From Aurantiochytrium sp. KH105 (taxonomy: Eukaryota > Sar > Bigyra > Thraustochytrida > Thraustochytriidae), in the NCBI GenBank assembly GCA_003116975.1, contig BGKB01000036.1, positions 124,001 through 188,000 of the forward strand: a stretch of 64,000 bases of DNA, read 5' to 3'. Of the stretch, positions 46,709 through 56,840 are shown one piece after another. The translations under genes were made by a program, and so were the position numbers. Each line of letters starts with the position of its first letter. The stretch's first letter is position 1. A model generated the notes under the pieces. That model worked only from the letters and a program-made list of their open reading frames with translations. It was not told the origin of the DNA and searched no databases.

Positions 46709-47206
46709 CTACGATGCGGCTTCCAGCTGACCTTTGATGGTGCTCTTGGTGTACAGATTAGTAAACATGATGGCCAAGATCCACGCTATGGAGGAAATGA
46801 CCTCGAGAATATGCTGCAAATCGAGCGCCCCGGCCAAGAACGTCAAGAGCAGGACGAGACAAGTCACACTTGAAAAGACGGAAAAGAGGTGTCGCAGCAA
46901 ACCGACGCGCTTCGCGTCCGCAAACTCCTTGTACTCCTCGGGGATATAACGGTATCCGCGGCCGTCCAAGTTGTAAAGCCCGCGGATGATCATGATACAC
47001 TCTTGGTTTTTGCCCGTCGAGAAGAACACAGTCCCCGTCAAGGTGAACGTCACGGCGCGCCCATAGCTCATCTCGAACGGCAGCTTGCCCGGCTCTGGCA
47101 GCCAGTATCCGTAGACCGCGGCGACGAGCAGGGCGACGCCAATCGCCATGCGCACCGCGCCTTCTCGCCGCGTGATGATGGGGAAAGCATCTCTCGAGAG
47201 CCCCAT
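46709..47206 (-). CDS. small four-helix membrane protein, unknown family
   Basis: A 165-residue protein. The ATG at 47206 is the first ATG in frame; the frame upstream is GCGAGGCGAGG repeat ending at a GTG. Hydrophobic segments at ~18-36, 49-64, 107-128 and 133-152 suggest four transmembrane helices with a polar loop at ~65-105 (GKNQECIMIIRGLYNLDGRG, YIPEEYKEFADAKR). There is no signal peptide beyond the first helix. The sequence is of ordinary complexity with a well-behaved C-terminus, so it is probably a real gene. I do not recognise the family; a ciliary or ER four-helix protein is possible but unproven. Confidence 0.75.
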   Translation of the reverse strand: MGLSRDAFPIITRREGAVRMAIGVALLVAAVYGYWLPEPGKLPFEMSYGRAVTFTLTGTVFFSTGKNQECIMIIRGLYNLDGRGYRYIPEEYKEFADAKRVGLLRHLFSVFSSVTCLVLLLTFLAGALDLQHILEVISSIAWILAIMFTNLYTKSTIKGQLEAAS

Positions 47207-48398
47207 CGCGCCTCGCGCCTCGCGCCTCGCCTCTCCTCGCCTCGCCTCTCCTCGCCTCGCCCCGCGCTCTGCGCGCTCCGCCTCGACCACCGCGGCGGCG
47301 GCGGCGGCTTCGGGACGAGTCTAGTGAAGTGAAGTGAACTGGATGAACGAATCTCTGCGCTGCAGCCGCTCCAGCGCGCGCGCAGCCGCGGCCAGGGCGA
47401 CACCCCCTCGCCCTCGCCTCGCCCCGCCGGCCGCCGCTCCTCGCAGCTCTGCGCGCGCGCGGCCGCGTGCAAGGCAGTGCGCTCGCCGGGCCCGCGGACT
47501 TCGGGTTGGGGCTCTGCCGAGGTGACGCTCGCGGCTTGCCTGCATGCCGTTCATTCAAGCATGCGCGCCACGTCGCCAAGACTCGCTCGCTCTGCTCTGC
47601 TCTGCGCTGCGCTGCTCTGCTCTGCGCCTCTGCTGCTTCTCGATGCCAGGCGAGGCGAGCCGCAGCAGACGTCCGGCCGCCAGCGCAGGCTCGACTGCGA
47701 CTCGGCTGCGCCGCGAGCACGTTCCAGTTCCACGGGGAGCAGGGAATCAGCCAGCAGCCGAAGCCGCGAAGCTGCGTCTGCTGCTGCTCCTGGAGAGGTA
47801 GATGATCGCGCGACGTGCATGCAGCATTGCAGGCGCCGGCACCGACGCCTGTCTCGCCCGGTCGCGAGCAGCCGCAACGCGAAGGACGCCTCGCGGCCGC
47901 GCAATCGCAATCGCGCGATCGCCAGCCCTGGCTCTGCGGACTCTCTTGCATGTTGCATGTTGCACGTTGCCATCGGTTGCTGTCGCGGTCGAGGTCACGA
48001 TAGACCCAAGCCGAAAATCGGCCCGCAGCCGCTGACGCGTGCATACACCACATGGCTGGCGACAGGGACCCTGGCACAGCTGGAGCAAAAAAGGGGCGCG
48101 GCGTGGAGTGGAGCGTTGGAGGCGCGGAGCACGTCTTCCTGGCGAGCGGGCGATGCGGAGCCAGGGAGAAAGGAGAGAGACGCTTCGTGACAGTGAGTCA
48201 GGCTCCGGCTGGACCGAGTCAAGATCTTGAACTTGAAAAGAGGGAATGATGGCATGCCATGAATCGTCAGAGACGTTATGAGCCGAGCTTTTGCTTGGAA
48301 ACAAGCGAAACTAGCAGTAAACAAAGCAAAGGAGAAAGAAATTCGACGTAGAAGAGGTGAAAACAAAATTGTTGTTTCAAGCGCCGACTTGCAAAAGA
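47207..48398. other. GC-rich spacer with no supported gene
   Basis: About 1.2 kb between two minus-strand genes. It begins with a (CCTCGCCT)n-like tract (about 47215-47268), followed by CTCTGCTCTGC repeats (about 47590-47630). Several long ORFs cross it on both strands but are Arg/Ala/Ser-rich and look compositional. Confidence 0.55.
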
Positions 48399-49676
48399 CT
48401 AAAAGAGCACGTCGAGGTTGTCAGGGAGAAATATGCGCGAACGCTCGCGCGCTTGGCGCGCCGAGGAGATCGAAGGCCCGCGCGTCTGCCTCGTATCACG
48501 GCGCTCGCTTGCCACAAGAGCCGAAGAAGAGAGCATTGGTGAACTCTGAGGGCGACTCGCTGACCTCCGCAATATGACCATGGGCCTTGGACGCGTTGAA
48601 GCATGCCGTGCGGCCACGGCCCACGCGGCGCTTGCGGCTCCTGCTGCACGAAAGTCGTCTTCGTCGAGGAAACTCATGATACGCGCGAGCACCGCCAAAG
48701 GCGCTCGCTGAAGCGTGCAAATCCGTTCACCCGTACTAGATCTAGATCCACGGTGGGCGGCCTCCATGGCCGACCGCGTGGCAGCATCACGTGACTGTGC
48801 GAGTGCCGTGTCCCCGAAACGATCAGCGTGATACGGATCATCACCATGTAGAATGAGTGCGCGTGCAATGTGTACATACCCCTTGCGTGCTGCATAAAAA
48901 AGTGCCGTCTCGCCAAATTCGGTGGAAGGCTGCACAGTCGCAGCTGCGCAGAGCAGCAGCTCAACAACCTCGGCATGGCCTGCATAGCTTGCAAGATGCA
49001 GCGCCGACTCGCCGCTCGCATTGCGCGCGTCCACGAATGCACCTCGCGCCAAACATTGCCGAACGCATTCGAGATGACCAAGTCGGGCGGCAACGAGCAG
49101 AGGTGTCTCATCTTGCGGTCCACGCGCGTCGATCCAAACATTGCTGCTGCGTAGCGTGCGACGAAACCCACGAATATCACCCTTTTCAACGGCGCGAAAG
49201 AGTGCTTCTTGCGGAGCATCGCGTAGTCGCCGAAGTGTTTCGCTCGATGATGCATCGACGCGTGCGCGGGGTTTCTGCATTACATCTCGAACTCTTCCTT
49301 CGACTTCAAGATGATCTTTACGATGATGATCATGATCCCTTTCTTCTGCATTGTTACGCGAGCGAGTGAATGAAGCTGCCAAGGCTGCTGCCTGCGTCGC
49401 GCAGACCTTTCTACGCTGATGCACGAGAACTGCACAACTTCGGTTCGACTTTTCGGGCGCAACCATTGCTCGCAGTTCTTCTCGCAGCGTTGGCGCCGGA
49501 CTCCAGGCAGACTTTGGTGCTCGACGTACGTTGGGATGACGAGGGGATCCACCATCGGTACTTTGTTCTTGCCGCCGCGGAGCGACAGAGAAGTTGCGTC
49601 CTCGAGGACGCGCGTTCATTGTTTCTGTTTCTGCACAAGTCCCATTCTGCCGCGGCGACGGCCGCGGCCGCCACAT
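48399..49676 (-). CDS. ankyrin-repeat and F-box protein
   Basis: A 425-residue protein if the first in-frame ATG (49676) is used; ATGs at 49619 (A at -3) and 49466 are alternatives, and the N-terminal ~130 residues are basic and poorly structured. Three to four ankyrin repeats are clear: DETPLLVAARLGHLECVRQCL, ESALHLASYAGHAEVVELLL, ETALFYAARKGYVHIARALILHG. They are followed by an F-box-like helix set, LQRAPLAVLARIMSFLDEDDF then AAGAASAAWAVAA. F-box proteins recruit targets to SCF ubiquitin ligases through Skp1, with the ankyrin repeats as a plausible substrate site. The order (repeats before F-box) is unusual, since F-boxes are more often N-terminal. The C-terminal ~70 residues are Ser/Arg-rich. 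Confidence 0.8.
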   Translation of the reverse strand: MWRPRPSPRQNGTCAETETMNARPRGRNFSVAPRRQEQSTDGGSPRHPNVRRAPKSAWSPAPTLREELRAMVAPEKSNRSCAVLVHQRRKVCATQAAALAASFTRSRNNAEERDHDHHRKDHLEVEGRVRDVMQKPRARVDASSSETLRRLRDAPQEALFRAVEKGDIRGFRRTLRSSNVWIDARGPQDETPLLVAARLGHLECVRQCLARGAFVDARNASGESALHLASYAGHAEVVELLLCAAATVQPSTEFGETALFYAARKGYVHIARALILHGDDPYHADRFGDTALAQSRDAATRSAMEAAHRGSRSSTGERICTLQRAPLAVLARIMSFLDEDDFRAAGAASAAWAVAARHASTRPRPMVILRRSASRPQSSPMLSSSALVASERRDTRQTRGPSISSARQARERSRIFLPDNLDVLF

Positions 49677-49882
49677 CCGAGCGTTAAAGGACGGTCGACG
49701 CTGCCTGCGGCCGCGCAAGGAGAGTCTGCGACTGCGTGGTGAACGAAAGACTCGCCCTCGCGCCACACGCAAACTCCGCTCCTATCAGAACACTCCTCTT
49801 TAATTCGAACTTAAAATGTTATAGGTCTAACGGCTATCACAAAAGAAAAATTAGACCACTTATATTTTAGTCATAGTCATTG

Positions 49883-49902
49883 GCCCACTATACCGAGTGG
49901 GC
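49883..49902. other. perfect 7-bp inverted repeat
   Basis: GCCCACT, loop ATACCG, then AGTGGGC. It sits in the AT-rich part of a divergent promoter. It is too isolated to assign as a terminator or RNA gene. Confidence 0.5.
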
Positions 49903-50406
49903 GCTTCTGCTCAACGAGACCTCTTCATCCTACATGCAGTTGGGCCTGCTTTCGATTTGTCTCGACTGCAAAGTGGACGGTCCGTGACCATCATCAGGTT
50001 TTCTTGTTGACTCTGCTCTGTTCGCTGATTCGTTCTTTTCCCTTCTTCTCAGGCTCGCACATGATGAAAAGCGATGCGGAGTCTTTCTTCATCCAATCTG
50101 CAATGCAAATCCCTGCTGCTGCTGCTGCTGCTGCTGCCGCCGCTGCTGTTGCTGCCGGACCTGCCTGCTCATACCCACGAAATGCCCGCTTCGATCCGGC
50201 AGAAGCTCTCTTATTCTTCACGCAGTCTTTCGCGTATCTATTTCTCTCTTCATCGCAGCGCCTCTGCAGCAAGCTTCCCCTCGCCCGCCCACTCCGCGCC
50301 AAGCCCATTCCGAAGCCCGCTCTCTCCCCTTCCCTTGGCCCTCCGGTTGCGGCTGTCTGGGCCTCTCCGTCTGAGCCTCCGTTTCTGTCTGCATTGCTGC
50401 TGTCTG

Positions 50407-50407
<1 letters not shown>

Positions 50408-50493
<86 letters not shown>
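50408..50493. repeat. (CTTT)n microsatellite, about 86 bp
   Basis: Nearly pure TTTC/CTTT tract about 150 bases upstream of the start of the polyQ gene. It is the longest simple repeat in the window. Confidence 0.97.
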
Positions 50494-50641
50494 CTCGTTT
50501 GATCCCTTTGTCCCGCGTTTGTTCCCCTTTCCCGGCGCCTTTGCCGCCCTTTGCGCGGCGCCTTTGCCGCCCTTTGCGCGGCCTGAGCTCCCTGCCCTCC
50601 GGTCCCTCGCTCCTCCCGGGCGCGGCAGGCACGCTTCGAGC

Positions 50642-51538
50642 ATGCGCGGCGCGCGGCGGCGCGGCGAGGAGGCGCGCGCGGCGCGCGGCGGCGCGGCGGC
50701 GGGCCCGGGCCCCGCGGCGCGCGAGCCCGGCGCGGGGAGCGCGGCCCCGCGCGCGGACGCGGCCGAGGAGGGCCCCGCGCCCGGAGCCGCGCCCGGAAAC
50801 CCCGGAACGCCAGCCGCGGCATCTTCGCGCCCGCGCTCGCGCCCGTGCCCGCGGAGGGAGAGGGCGCAGGCGCCGGCGGGCGGCGCGGAGTCGCGGCCAG
50901 AGTCCCCGGACCAGCAGCAGCCGCCCGGGGCGGGCGCCCATGCAGACGCGCAGACGGGCATCTTTCCCGTGACGGCCGTCGTTGATCCCTCTGCGGGAAC
51001 GCCCGTGGCCACCCCGCTGCTCTTCCGTGGGCCCCTCGCCTTTACTGAAAAGACGTCCTGGCAGCAGCAGCAGCAGCAGCAAAAACAACAACAACAACAA
51101 CAGCAACAGCAACAACAACAAGTGATGCAACAGCAGCAGCAGCAGCAGCAGCAGATGCAATCCGGAGAATCACCTCTGCAGGACGATGCCGCCCAGAACG
51201 ACGAAAGTGCCCAGGTGAGCAGGTCCAGCAATGCAAACGATTCAAGTGCTCGACAAGGCTACGCCGCAACGCCGTTAGGGGGCAAAGGAGGAATAGTTCG
51301 TGAGGCTCGCGCGCTTCCGGTGCTTGCAATATCGGCATCCAAGCCTGTGCAGACCTTCAATTCCCCAGAAACCCACTCTCGGAAGCGCAGACGAGCAGAA
51401 ACACGACGCGATGATGATCGTGATGCGAACACCCCCGACTATCCCCAGCCAAATCCCACGATGGGCTACACCCCCATGCGAGCTCCTGTCAACATGTTAA
51501 ATTCCGAACAACAGCAAATGTTCATGCGACAGCAGCAG

Positions 51539-51600
<62 letters not shown>

Positions 51601-53245
51601 GCATTGTCACCTCAGCCCAGCAGGAATTCCCATGTTTGGAACGCCAGACCCACAGAACAGAAATGAACCACTTCTCCTCTCGCCACCCATGCTGACCTTT
51701 GGTCCCATGGCGAGCCCCATTGCCCGCGAGTCCCCCTATGCCCACTTTAGGCCTCAGCAACCGCAGCCGCAGCAACAGCCGAGCATGTCGTCCCCAAGCC
51801 CGTCCCAACGAGCGCGACCGAGACGACGCGCACTGTCAACGCGCCAGCACAGCTCAGGAAGCAGTGGCGCTTCGCGCACGCCTACAAGTGACACCCACCA
51901 TGGTCAATATACGAGCCATCGCCGGCCACGTAAATCACGCTCCAAACTCTTGGCTGTGCATCGCATGCCGTACAAGTTCAAATCACTCGAGCAAGCTCTC
52001 GGGGGCAGCGAGGTCTCCGAGACGGACGCCGCGAACTTGCAACGCACAATCGATGAGGCCTTCCACGAGGACATCGTCGACAAGGATCTCTATGGACGCG
52101 CCTTTGTAGCTGCCATACCAGCGCCTGGCAAGTACACTACAGACCCAACGCCTGGCGCGTCGAGCCTTGTGCAGCCTTTGTCGGCGCGCAAGTCGAGTCG
52201 CGAGCTGACGAGTGCCCACGATGAAGCCGCAGAGGCGCGCGCCCAGCGGGACATGTATTATGGACAAGGCCAGGTCTCTGCATCTCTTGAAGACGACGAC
52301 GTCGACCAGGAGCGCCTCGACGCCGCCGCAACGACGGCAGCCCTTGTTTACGGCGACCGCGTCTCTCGAGTCGGCGACAGCTACGAGACGGTTACACTGG
52401 AGCTCGAGCGCCAACATTTTGACTTTATTTACGATCGACAGCGCTTTGATCAGGTCTTCGAGCAGACCGTCCGGACTAGCGAGCTCGTCGTTGACTCGGC
52501 GGGCTGCGCGTACAAGGTTCCCTCCGAGACATTGCGAAAACGATTTTTTGCGCGCAAATGGAACGACGGCCACGAGGAGCTTGGCGCCGTCTACAATATC
52601 ATTGTCGTGCGTGCGCACAACGCCCTCTTGCAACCTGATCGCGGAAACGCCATCGGCGAGCCCAAGTCCGAGGAGAAGCCCATGATCCTCATGTGTGTTG
52701 ATGACATTTTGCTCTTGGGTATCGAGTACTTCAAGTTCATGAGCTTCACTGAGTGCTTTAGTCTCCGGACGTTCATGACTGCCATGCAGTCATGGCAAAA
52801 TACTTTCCGGCTTGGAGACATCACCCTCCTTTTCGAGCACGCCTCGACCGCAGGTTCATCGGCGTCCTCCTCGAGCACTTCAGCCGCCCCTGCGGCGGAG
52901 TCTTCTTCGTCTTCTTTGTCGTTACCATCGTCGTCGTCGCGAAAACGTCGACGTGCAAAACCCCGCTGGTCTATGCGTGTGGACCGCGATTCTTCCTCGG
53001 TGTGGCGTGCGTCTCAAGAGGCCTCGGAAGCCCCGCCACCTTTACCTGAAGAGCTTACGCAAATGCATTTTTTTCGCACCAGCAAGCGTACCTTTGGCCG
53101 GGTTCCTGCCATTCTGATTTTCTTTCGCCATTTGTACTACACCATTGCGCGCATCGGGGCAATTCGCGGCTTCGCTCCATCCACCAGCTCGCGCCAGCAG
53201 GAGAGCAAGCAGCGGGCGCGGGTCGCAAGACGCAAGACGCCCTGA
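50642..53245 (+). CDS. polyglutamine protein of unknown function
   Basis: An 867-residue protein from the ATG at 50642 (A at -3). The open frame upstream only reaches a TTG. The N-terminal ~140 residues are Ala/Gly/Arg/Pro-rich. Two Gln tracts mix CAG and CAA codons (about residues 141-176 and 293-325). Further Pro/Gln-rich sequence is followed by a basic patch (RPRRRALS, HRRPRKSRSKLLAVHRMPYKFKSL). The C-terminal half (~440-830) looks folded: FHEDIVDKDLYGRAFVAAIP, TVTLELERQHFDFIYDRQRF, ELGAVYNIIVVRAHNALL, MILMCVDDILLLGIEYFKFMSF. A Ser-rich insert precedes a last conserved-looking segment (MHFFRTSKRTFGRVPAILIFFRHLYY). The composition suggests a nuclear, transcription-related protein, but I recognise no domain. 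Confidence 0.75.
51062..51161. repeat. CAG/CAA polyglutamine tract 1
   Basis: Imperfect CAG/CAA run within the gene at 50642, encoding Gln interrupted by Lys, Val and Met. Confidence 0.9.
51530..51602. repeat. CAG/CAA polyglutamine tract 2
   Basis: Run of about 24 Gln codons with CAA interruptions, in the same gene. Interruption by CAA distinguishes it from the pure CAG tract at 36397-36450. Confidence 0.93.
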
Positions 53246-53867
53246 GACACCTTTTGCCAACAAATTCTTTTGGAATGGCTACCCGTTCCCAGCATCTGCG
53301 TATGGGCCTTTGCAACAACATCCAAAAGGCCATGCACTACTTCCTACATATTTTACATTCTGTACTAACCTAACCTAACCCTTTATGTTTATACGTCCAA
53401 CCCCTGTGAGCATTCGAGTTTTGGAAACCATTACACGTCTCAGGTTTTCTTCAATTACATACAGCGTCAAACTGTATGTCCTTGCTTGCTATTCTTTTAT
53501 TTTCCGGTCCTCCTTGCCAAAGGAAAAGAAAAAAAGAACGGCGACATTTTTTTTCGATTTCGTGCACGATAAATCTCAACGGACCTTTCCATTCAAGAGC
53601 TTTTACGGATGACTTCCATGAATACGAAGTAGGCCTTTCAATAGATAAAGTAAAAGATCCCCCCTGTGCAAGGAAAGGAAATAGCACGACCAAGAAGAAC
53701 GGGGCAGACAAACCCCACGTGGAAAATCAAGCGGGGTCCGAGCGCCCAGGTGAGGCCGCTCGAACCCCGGACCGCTGCTGCAGTGGCAACAGGATCAGAG
53801 GACAAGGAAAACTATCAACAGCAGTAGAAACTGCACCAGCAGTAGAACCAGCTGCAAGACCGCCATC
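53246..53867. other. spacer between two plus-strand genes
   Basis: 622 bp, AT-richer, with (CTAAC)3 at 53365-53379 and a short T-tract near 53548. The region near 53790-53860 is CAGCAGTAGAA-rich, a likely leader of the next gene. No gene recognised. Confidence 0.6.
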
Positions 53868-56759
53868 ATGAGTCGTGCCAGCCTCAAGAGTCAGCATTTG
53901 CTGCTCCCGCGCGGCCTTCTCCTGGACGCCGATGGCGACCCGATCCCCGAAGCAGAGGCCGCCATCCACGCAGAACGCACCTTACGATCATCGCCATACA
54001 CATCGCCAGCGCGAACGCCCATGTACAAACGCGTTCGCAAGGAACGCGAGGCTGCACAGCGCAGCAAACGCGACCCCGCAATTCGCGCGCGGAAAAGGGT
54101 CGGCCACCTTGTGCAAGAAATGATGAAGATTGGCAACGACCTCAAGGACTTTCGCGTCGCCGCGGAGGCCGACCCGCGTACGCAGCAAGCGCAACGAAAA
54201 CGCATGCTTTCCGGCGGAATACCCCAATTTGTCGCTCCTGGCAAGACTACCAAACGACAAAGACCCCGGGAAATGCCCAAAAGGTTACGCGCGAAAAGGG
54301 ACAAACTTGCAGCAGTGAGTGCCACAGACTTGCTCATGGAATGGCGAAAGCACGATAACGAAAACGGTGGCTCGCCTCTCGACTCACGCGAGACGCCACG
54401 CGATCATCCCTGCAAAACCGATCAAAGCACAGAGCGTATCGTACAGAGTGCGCTCGAGACCTCGACGTCGCTTCCTGGCGTGCAGAGCGTTCGCGAGCTT
54501 CCGAGTCGTCGTGATATTGTCGCTGCGTGCGGACACGCACCGAAATTTTATGGCGTCAAGCGTCATCCACCACCCGGCCGCTTACCCTCATGTTTTGCAA
54601 CATCAGAGGGCAAAGAGACCTTCAAAGTTGTACCGAAGACAGATTGGCGCGATGCGCCAGAAGAAACCGTCTTGCAAAAGGCCTATGCCTATATGCTCGA
54701 CAATATTGCCGTCTCGGAAGAAATCGACCTTGCGGTGACGGCCTCAGAGGAGATGCAGGCAAATCTTGAGGATTACTTTGACGCCAACATTGGCCGTGGC
54801 TGCTGGCAAGACGAGGTTACCTCAATCGTCGCCGAGCCACTGGGCATGGAAGCTTATTGCGCGCAACGGGGTGCCCAGGAGGTCGCTGCCCCAAGCGCTG
54901 CCGCATTTGCGCCCGAGCTCGTACAGGAAGAGCCTTCGCACGAAACCAAGCCAAAAGTGTTTGCGCGGGTGGATCCTAGGGCTCTTAAGTCGGCCTCGCC
55001 GCCGCGACAAGCAAGTCCTAGTCAGCCCGCTCCACCTTATTACGTTCACGATGGCGATCACGCTGTTCTCGCACTCAATCTTCCCGCAAGCCGAGAAGGT
55101 GAGGTCTTCCGCTTCTCGCGAGAGGCCGCCGAGGCCGCCACGCTGATCCAAAGACAGTGGCGACGCGTTCTTGGCAAAAGCCACCGCGCAGCCACAATTT
55201 TGCAAAAGCGTGCACGCGGAATGGCCGGAAGAAGGCGTGTTGAGATGTTTCGCCGTGAAAAAGTGGCATACCTTGTCGTGATTCAGGCACAGGTTCGGGC
55301 TTGGCTTGGGCGGCGCATTCTTGGTTTCCTGCGCATGGCCAAAAGCTACAACATGTCGCTTGCACAGCTCCACGAGTGGGAGCTTGTTCGAATTCCTGGC
55401 AATGTCAAGATCTCGCTCGCGCGACAGCGTGCCGAAGACGCGCGCTTGCGCCGCGATCGCGAGGTTGGAAAACGCTTTGCCAATATCCAATCCCGCGTGC
55501 GGAGCTCTATCGCGCACAAACATGTCGCCAAGCTTCGGTATCTTCGCAAGCACCAGGAACTCGTCGCTCGGCACCTGCAGCGAATTTTCCGAGGCAACAA
55601 GACCCGGCATGACCTCGAGACAATGCGGCGCGCCGTCCGCATCGGCGTTGCAGGCATTCAGGCGCGCTTTCGCGGCAACGTCCAGCGACGCCGCTATCGA
55701 GAGTTGCTAACACTTCGAGAGCGCAAGGCTCACGAGATTCAGCGCATATACCGAGGTCACTGTGGGCGCCTCGCGGCTGCTCACAAGCGCCTCGAACGAG
55801 CGAGCGCAACGAAGATGTGCGCCCTTGCACGCGGCGCCAAAGCCCGCCGCTTCGTGAGACGCTGGAAGGCTTCGCGCGTCGAAGCCGAGCGTCGCAGACT
55901 TGGCCTTGAGAATATGCAGCTTCGCAAGACAACCTTGGAGGTCGTCGGCGAGACCAAGGCCTATCTGAAAACAAAAGAGGGGAAGCGGGAGTTTCGAGCG
56001 CAGATTCAACGAGCCAAAGCGTCGCGAATCGCTCGAAAAGAAGCCCGAACAAGAATGACACCAGAGGAGCTACGCCGCAGTCTCGCTGAGGAGGCCTTTG
56101 AGCTATTTGACTTGGATGGGTCTGGGGAAATTGATGAAGCAGAGTTCAGAAGAGCTGTCGCAGAGCTCTGCCTGCCGCTGACAAAGTCTCAGATTCGCAT
56201 TGCCTTGGAAGCTATGGACGAAAATGGGGACGGCGTCGTGACGCTCCAGGAGTTCATTCGCTGGCATGGTGAGGGGGAGAGCAGCGCGCCAAAGAGGCGC
56301 CAGAAAAAGAACAAGAACAAGAACAAGAAAAAGGACGAGGAGAAGAAGCAAGGCGGAAAGATGCAACATGGAGTCACGAGACGAAAGAGCAGACCTTTTG
56401 GCAAAACGATTTTAGACGACGGTGATGGCGACGACGATGACGACGATGAGAGTGACGACGATGACGATTTCGAGGACAACGTGGGCGTCACAGCACCCAA
56501 GGGAGCGGGTCATTTTGCCTGGGCAAAGGCGGCGAACCAAATGAATGCTACTGTGACAGCAGCCATCAAGCTCAAGCTCAAGACAACCAAGGCTATGCGA
56601 GACCTCTCAGGCTACACTGACCGCCGAGCGGCCTCGCGTAGTATTTACGCCGCACGGGCAGAAGCTGCGCGCACAGAAGCTCGTGCAAAATTTCGAGCAT
56701 CACACCCTGCAGACGAGTGGTATCATAAGTATTGGCTTGGCAGAAACGGTTCCGGCTAA
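53868..56759 (+). CDS. IQ-motif and EF-hand protein
   Basis: A 963-residue protein with start context ccatcATGA. Residues 1-420 are basic and mostly without recognisable domains. Residues ~423-660 are a long basic helical region with about eight IQ-like motifs (AATLIQRQWRRVLG, AATILQKRARGMAGRRR, VVIQAQVRAWLGRR, GVAGIQARFRGNVQRRRY, AHEIQRIYRGHCGR), which bind calmodulin or centrin. Two canonical EF-hands follow: DLDGSGEIDEAE (~748-759) and DENGDGVVTLQE (~784-795), both with full calcium-ligand spacing. A Lys-rich then Asp-rich stretch (~805-870) leads to a C-terminal SGYTDRRAASRSIYAAR segment. The IQ plus EF-hand layout is common in flagellar and centrosomal proteins of protists, so a cytoskeletal calcium-responsive role is likely. 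Its stop is 81 bp from that of the convergent TPR gene. Confidence 0.88.
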   Translation: MSRASLKSQHLLLPRGLLLDADGDPIPEAEAAIHAERTLRSSPYTSPARTPMYKRVRKEREAAQRSKRDPAIRARKRVGHLVQEMMKIGNDLKDFRVAAEADPRTQQAQRKRMLSGGIPQFVAPGKTTKRQRPREMPKRLRAKRDKLAAVSATDLLMEWRKHDNENGGSPLDSRETPRDHPCKTDQSTERIVQSALETSTSLPGVQSVRELPSRRDIVAACGHAPKFYGVKRHPPPGRLPSCFATSEGKETFKVVPKTDWRDAPEETVLQKAYAYMLDNIAVSEEIDLAVTASEEMQANLEDYFDANIGRGCWQDEVTSIVAEPLGMEAYCAQRGAQEVAAPSAAAFAPELVQEEPSHETKPKVFARVDPRALKSASPPRQASPSQPAPPYYVHDGDHAVLALNLPASREGEVFRFSREAAEAATLIQRQWRRVLGKSHRAATILQKRARGMAGRRRVEMFRREKVAYLVVIQAQVRAWLGRRILGFLRMAKSYNMSLAQLHEWELVRIPGNVKISLARQRAEDARLRRDREVGKRFANIQSRVRSSIAHKHVAKLRYLRKHQELVARHLQRIFRGNKTRHDLETMRRAVRIGVAGIQARFRGNVQRRRYRELLTLRERKAHEIQRIYRGHCGRLAAAHKRLERASATKMCALARGAKARRFVRRWKASRVEAERRRLGLENMQLRKTTLEVVGETKAYLKTKEGKREFRAQIQRAKASRIARKEARTRMTPEELRRSLAEEAFELFDLDGSGEIDEAEFRRAVAELCLPLTKSQIRIALEAMDENGDGVVTLQEFIRWHGEGESSAPKRRQKKNKNKNKKKDEEKKQGGKMQHGVTRRKSRPFGKTILDDGDGDDDDDDESDDDDDFEDNVGVTAPKGAGHFAWAKAANQMNATVTAAIKLKLKTTKAMRDLSGYTDRRAASRSIYAARAEAARTEARAKFRASHPADEWYHKYWLGRNGSG

Positions 56760-56840
56760 ATGTGTCGGTATTTTTGTTTTTAGAAGACCGTCTGACTGAG
56801 ACGGTTAAAAGATGTTTTGATACGATACGAATTTGGCCTA

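Larger units (their letters stand above)
49677..50641. other. divergent spacer with hairpin and long CTTT microsatellite
   Basis: About 965 bp. It contains an AT-rich segment (49800-49880), a 7-bp inverted repeat hairpin at 49883-49902, a (CTG)n tract at about 50112-50134, an 86-bp (CTTT)n run and then a very GC-rich leader to the next gene. No gene seen. Confidence 0.65.

Noticed and set aside
46758-48077. 439-codon minus-strand ORF
   Set aside because: Overlaps the four-helix gene in another frame and is Arg/Ala/Ser-rich; lacks family features.
53365-53382. CTAAC repeats resembling an interstitial telomere
   Set aside because: Only three 5-mer units; does not match a TTAGGG or TTTAGGG type array and is too short to be meaningful.
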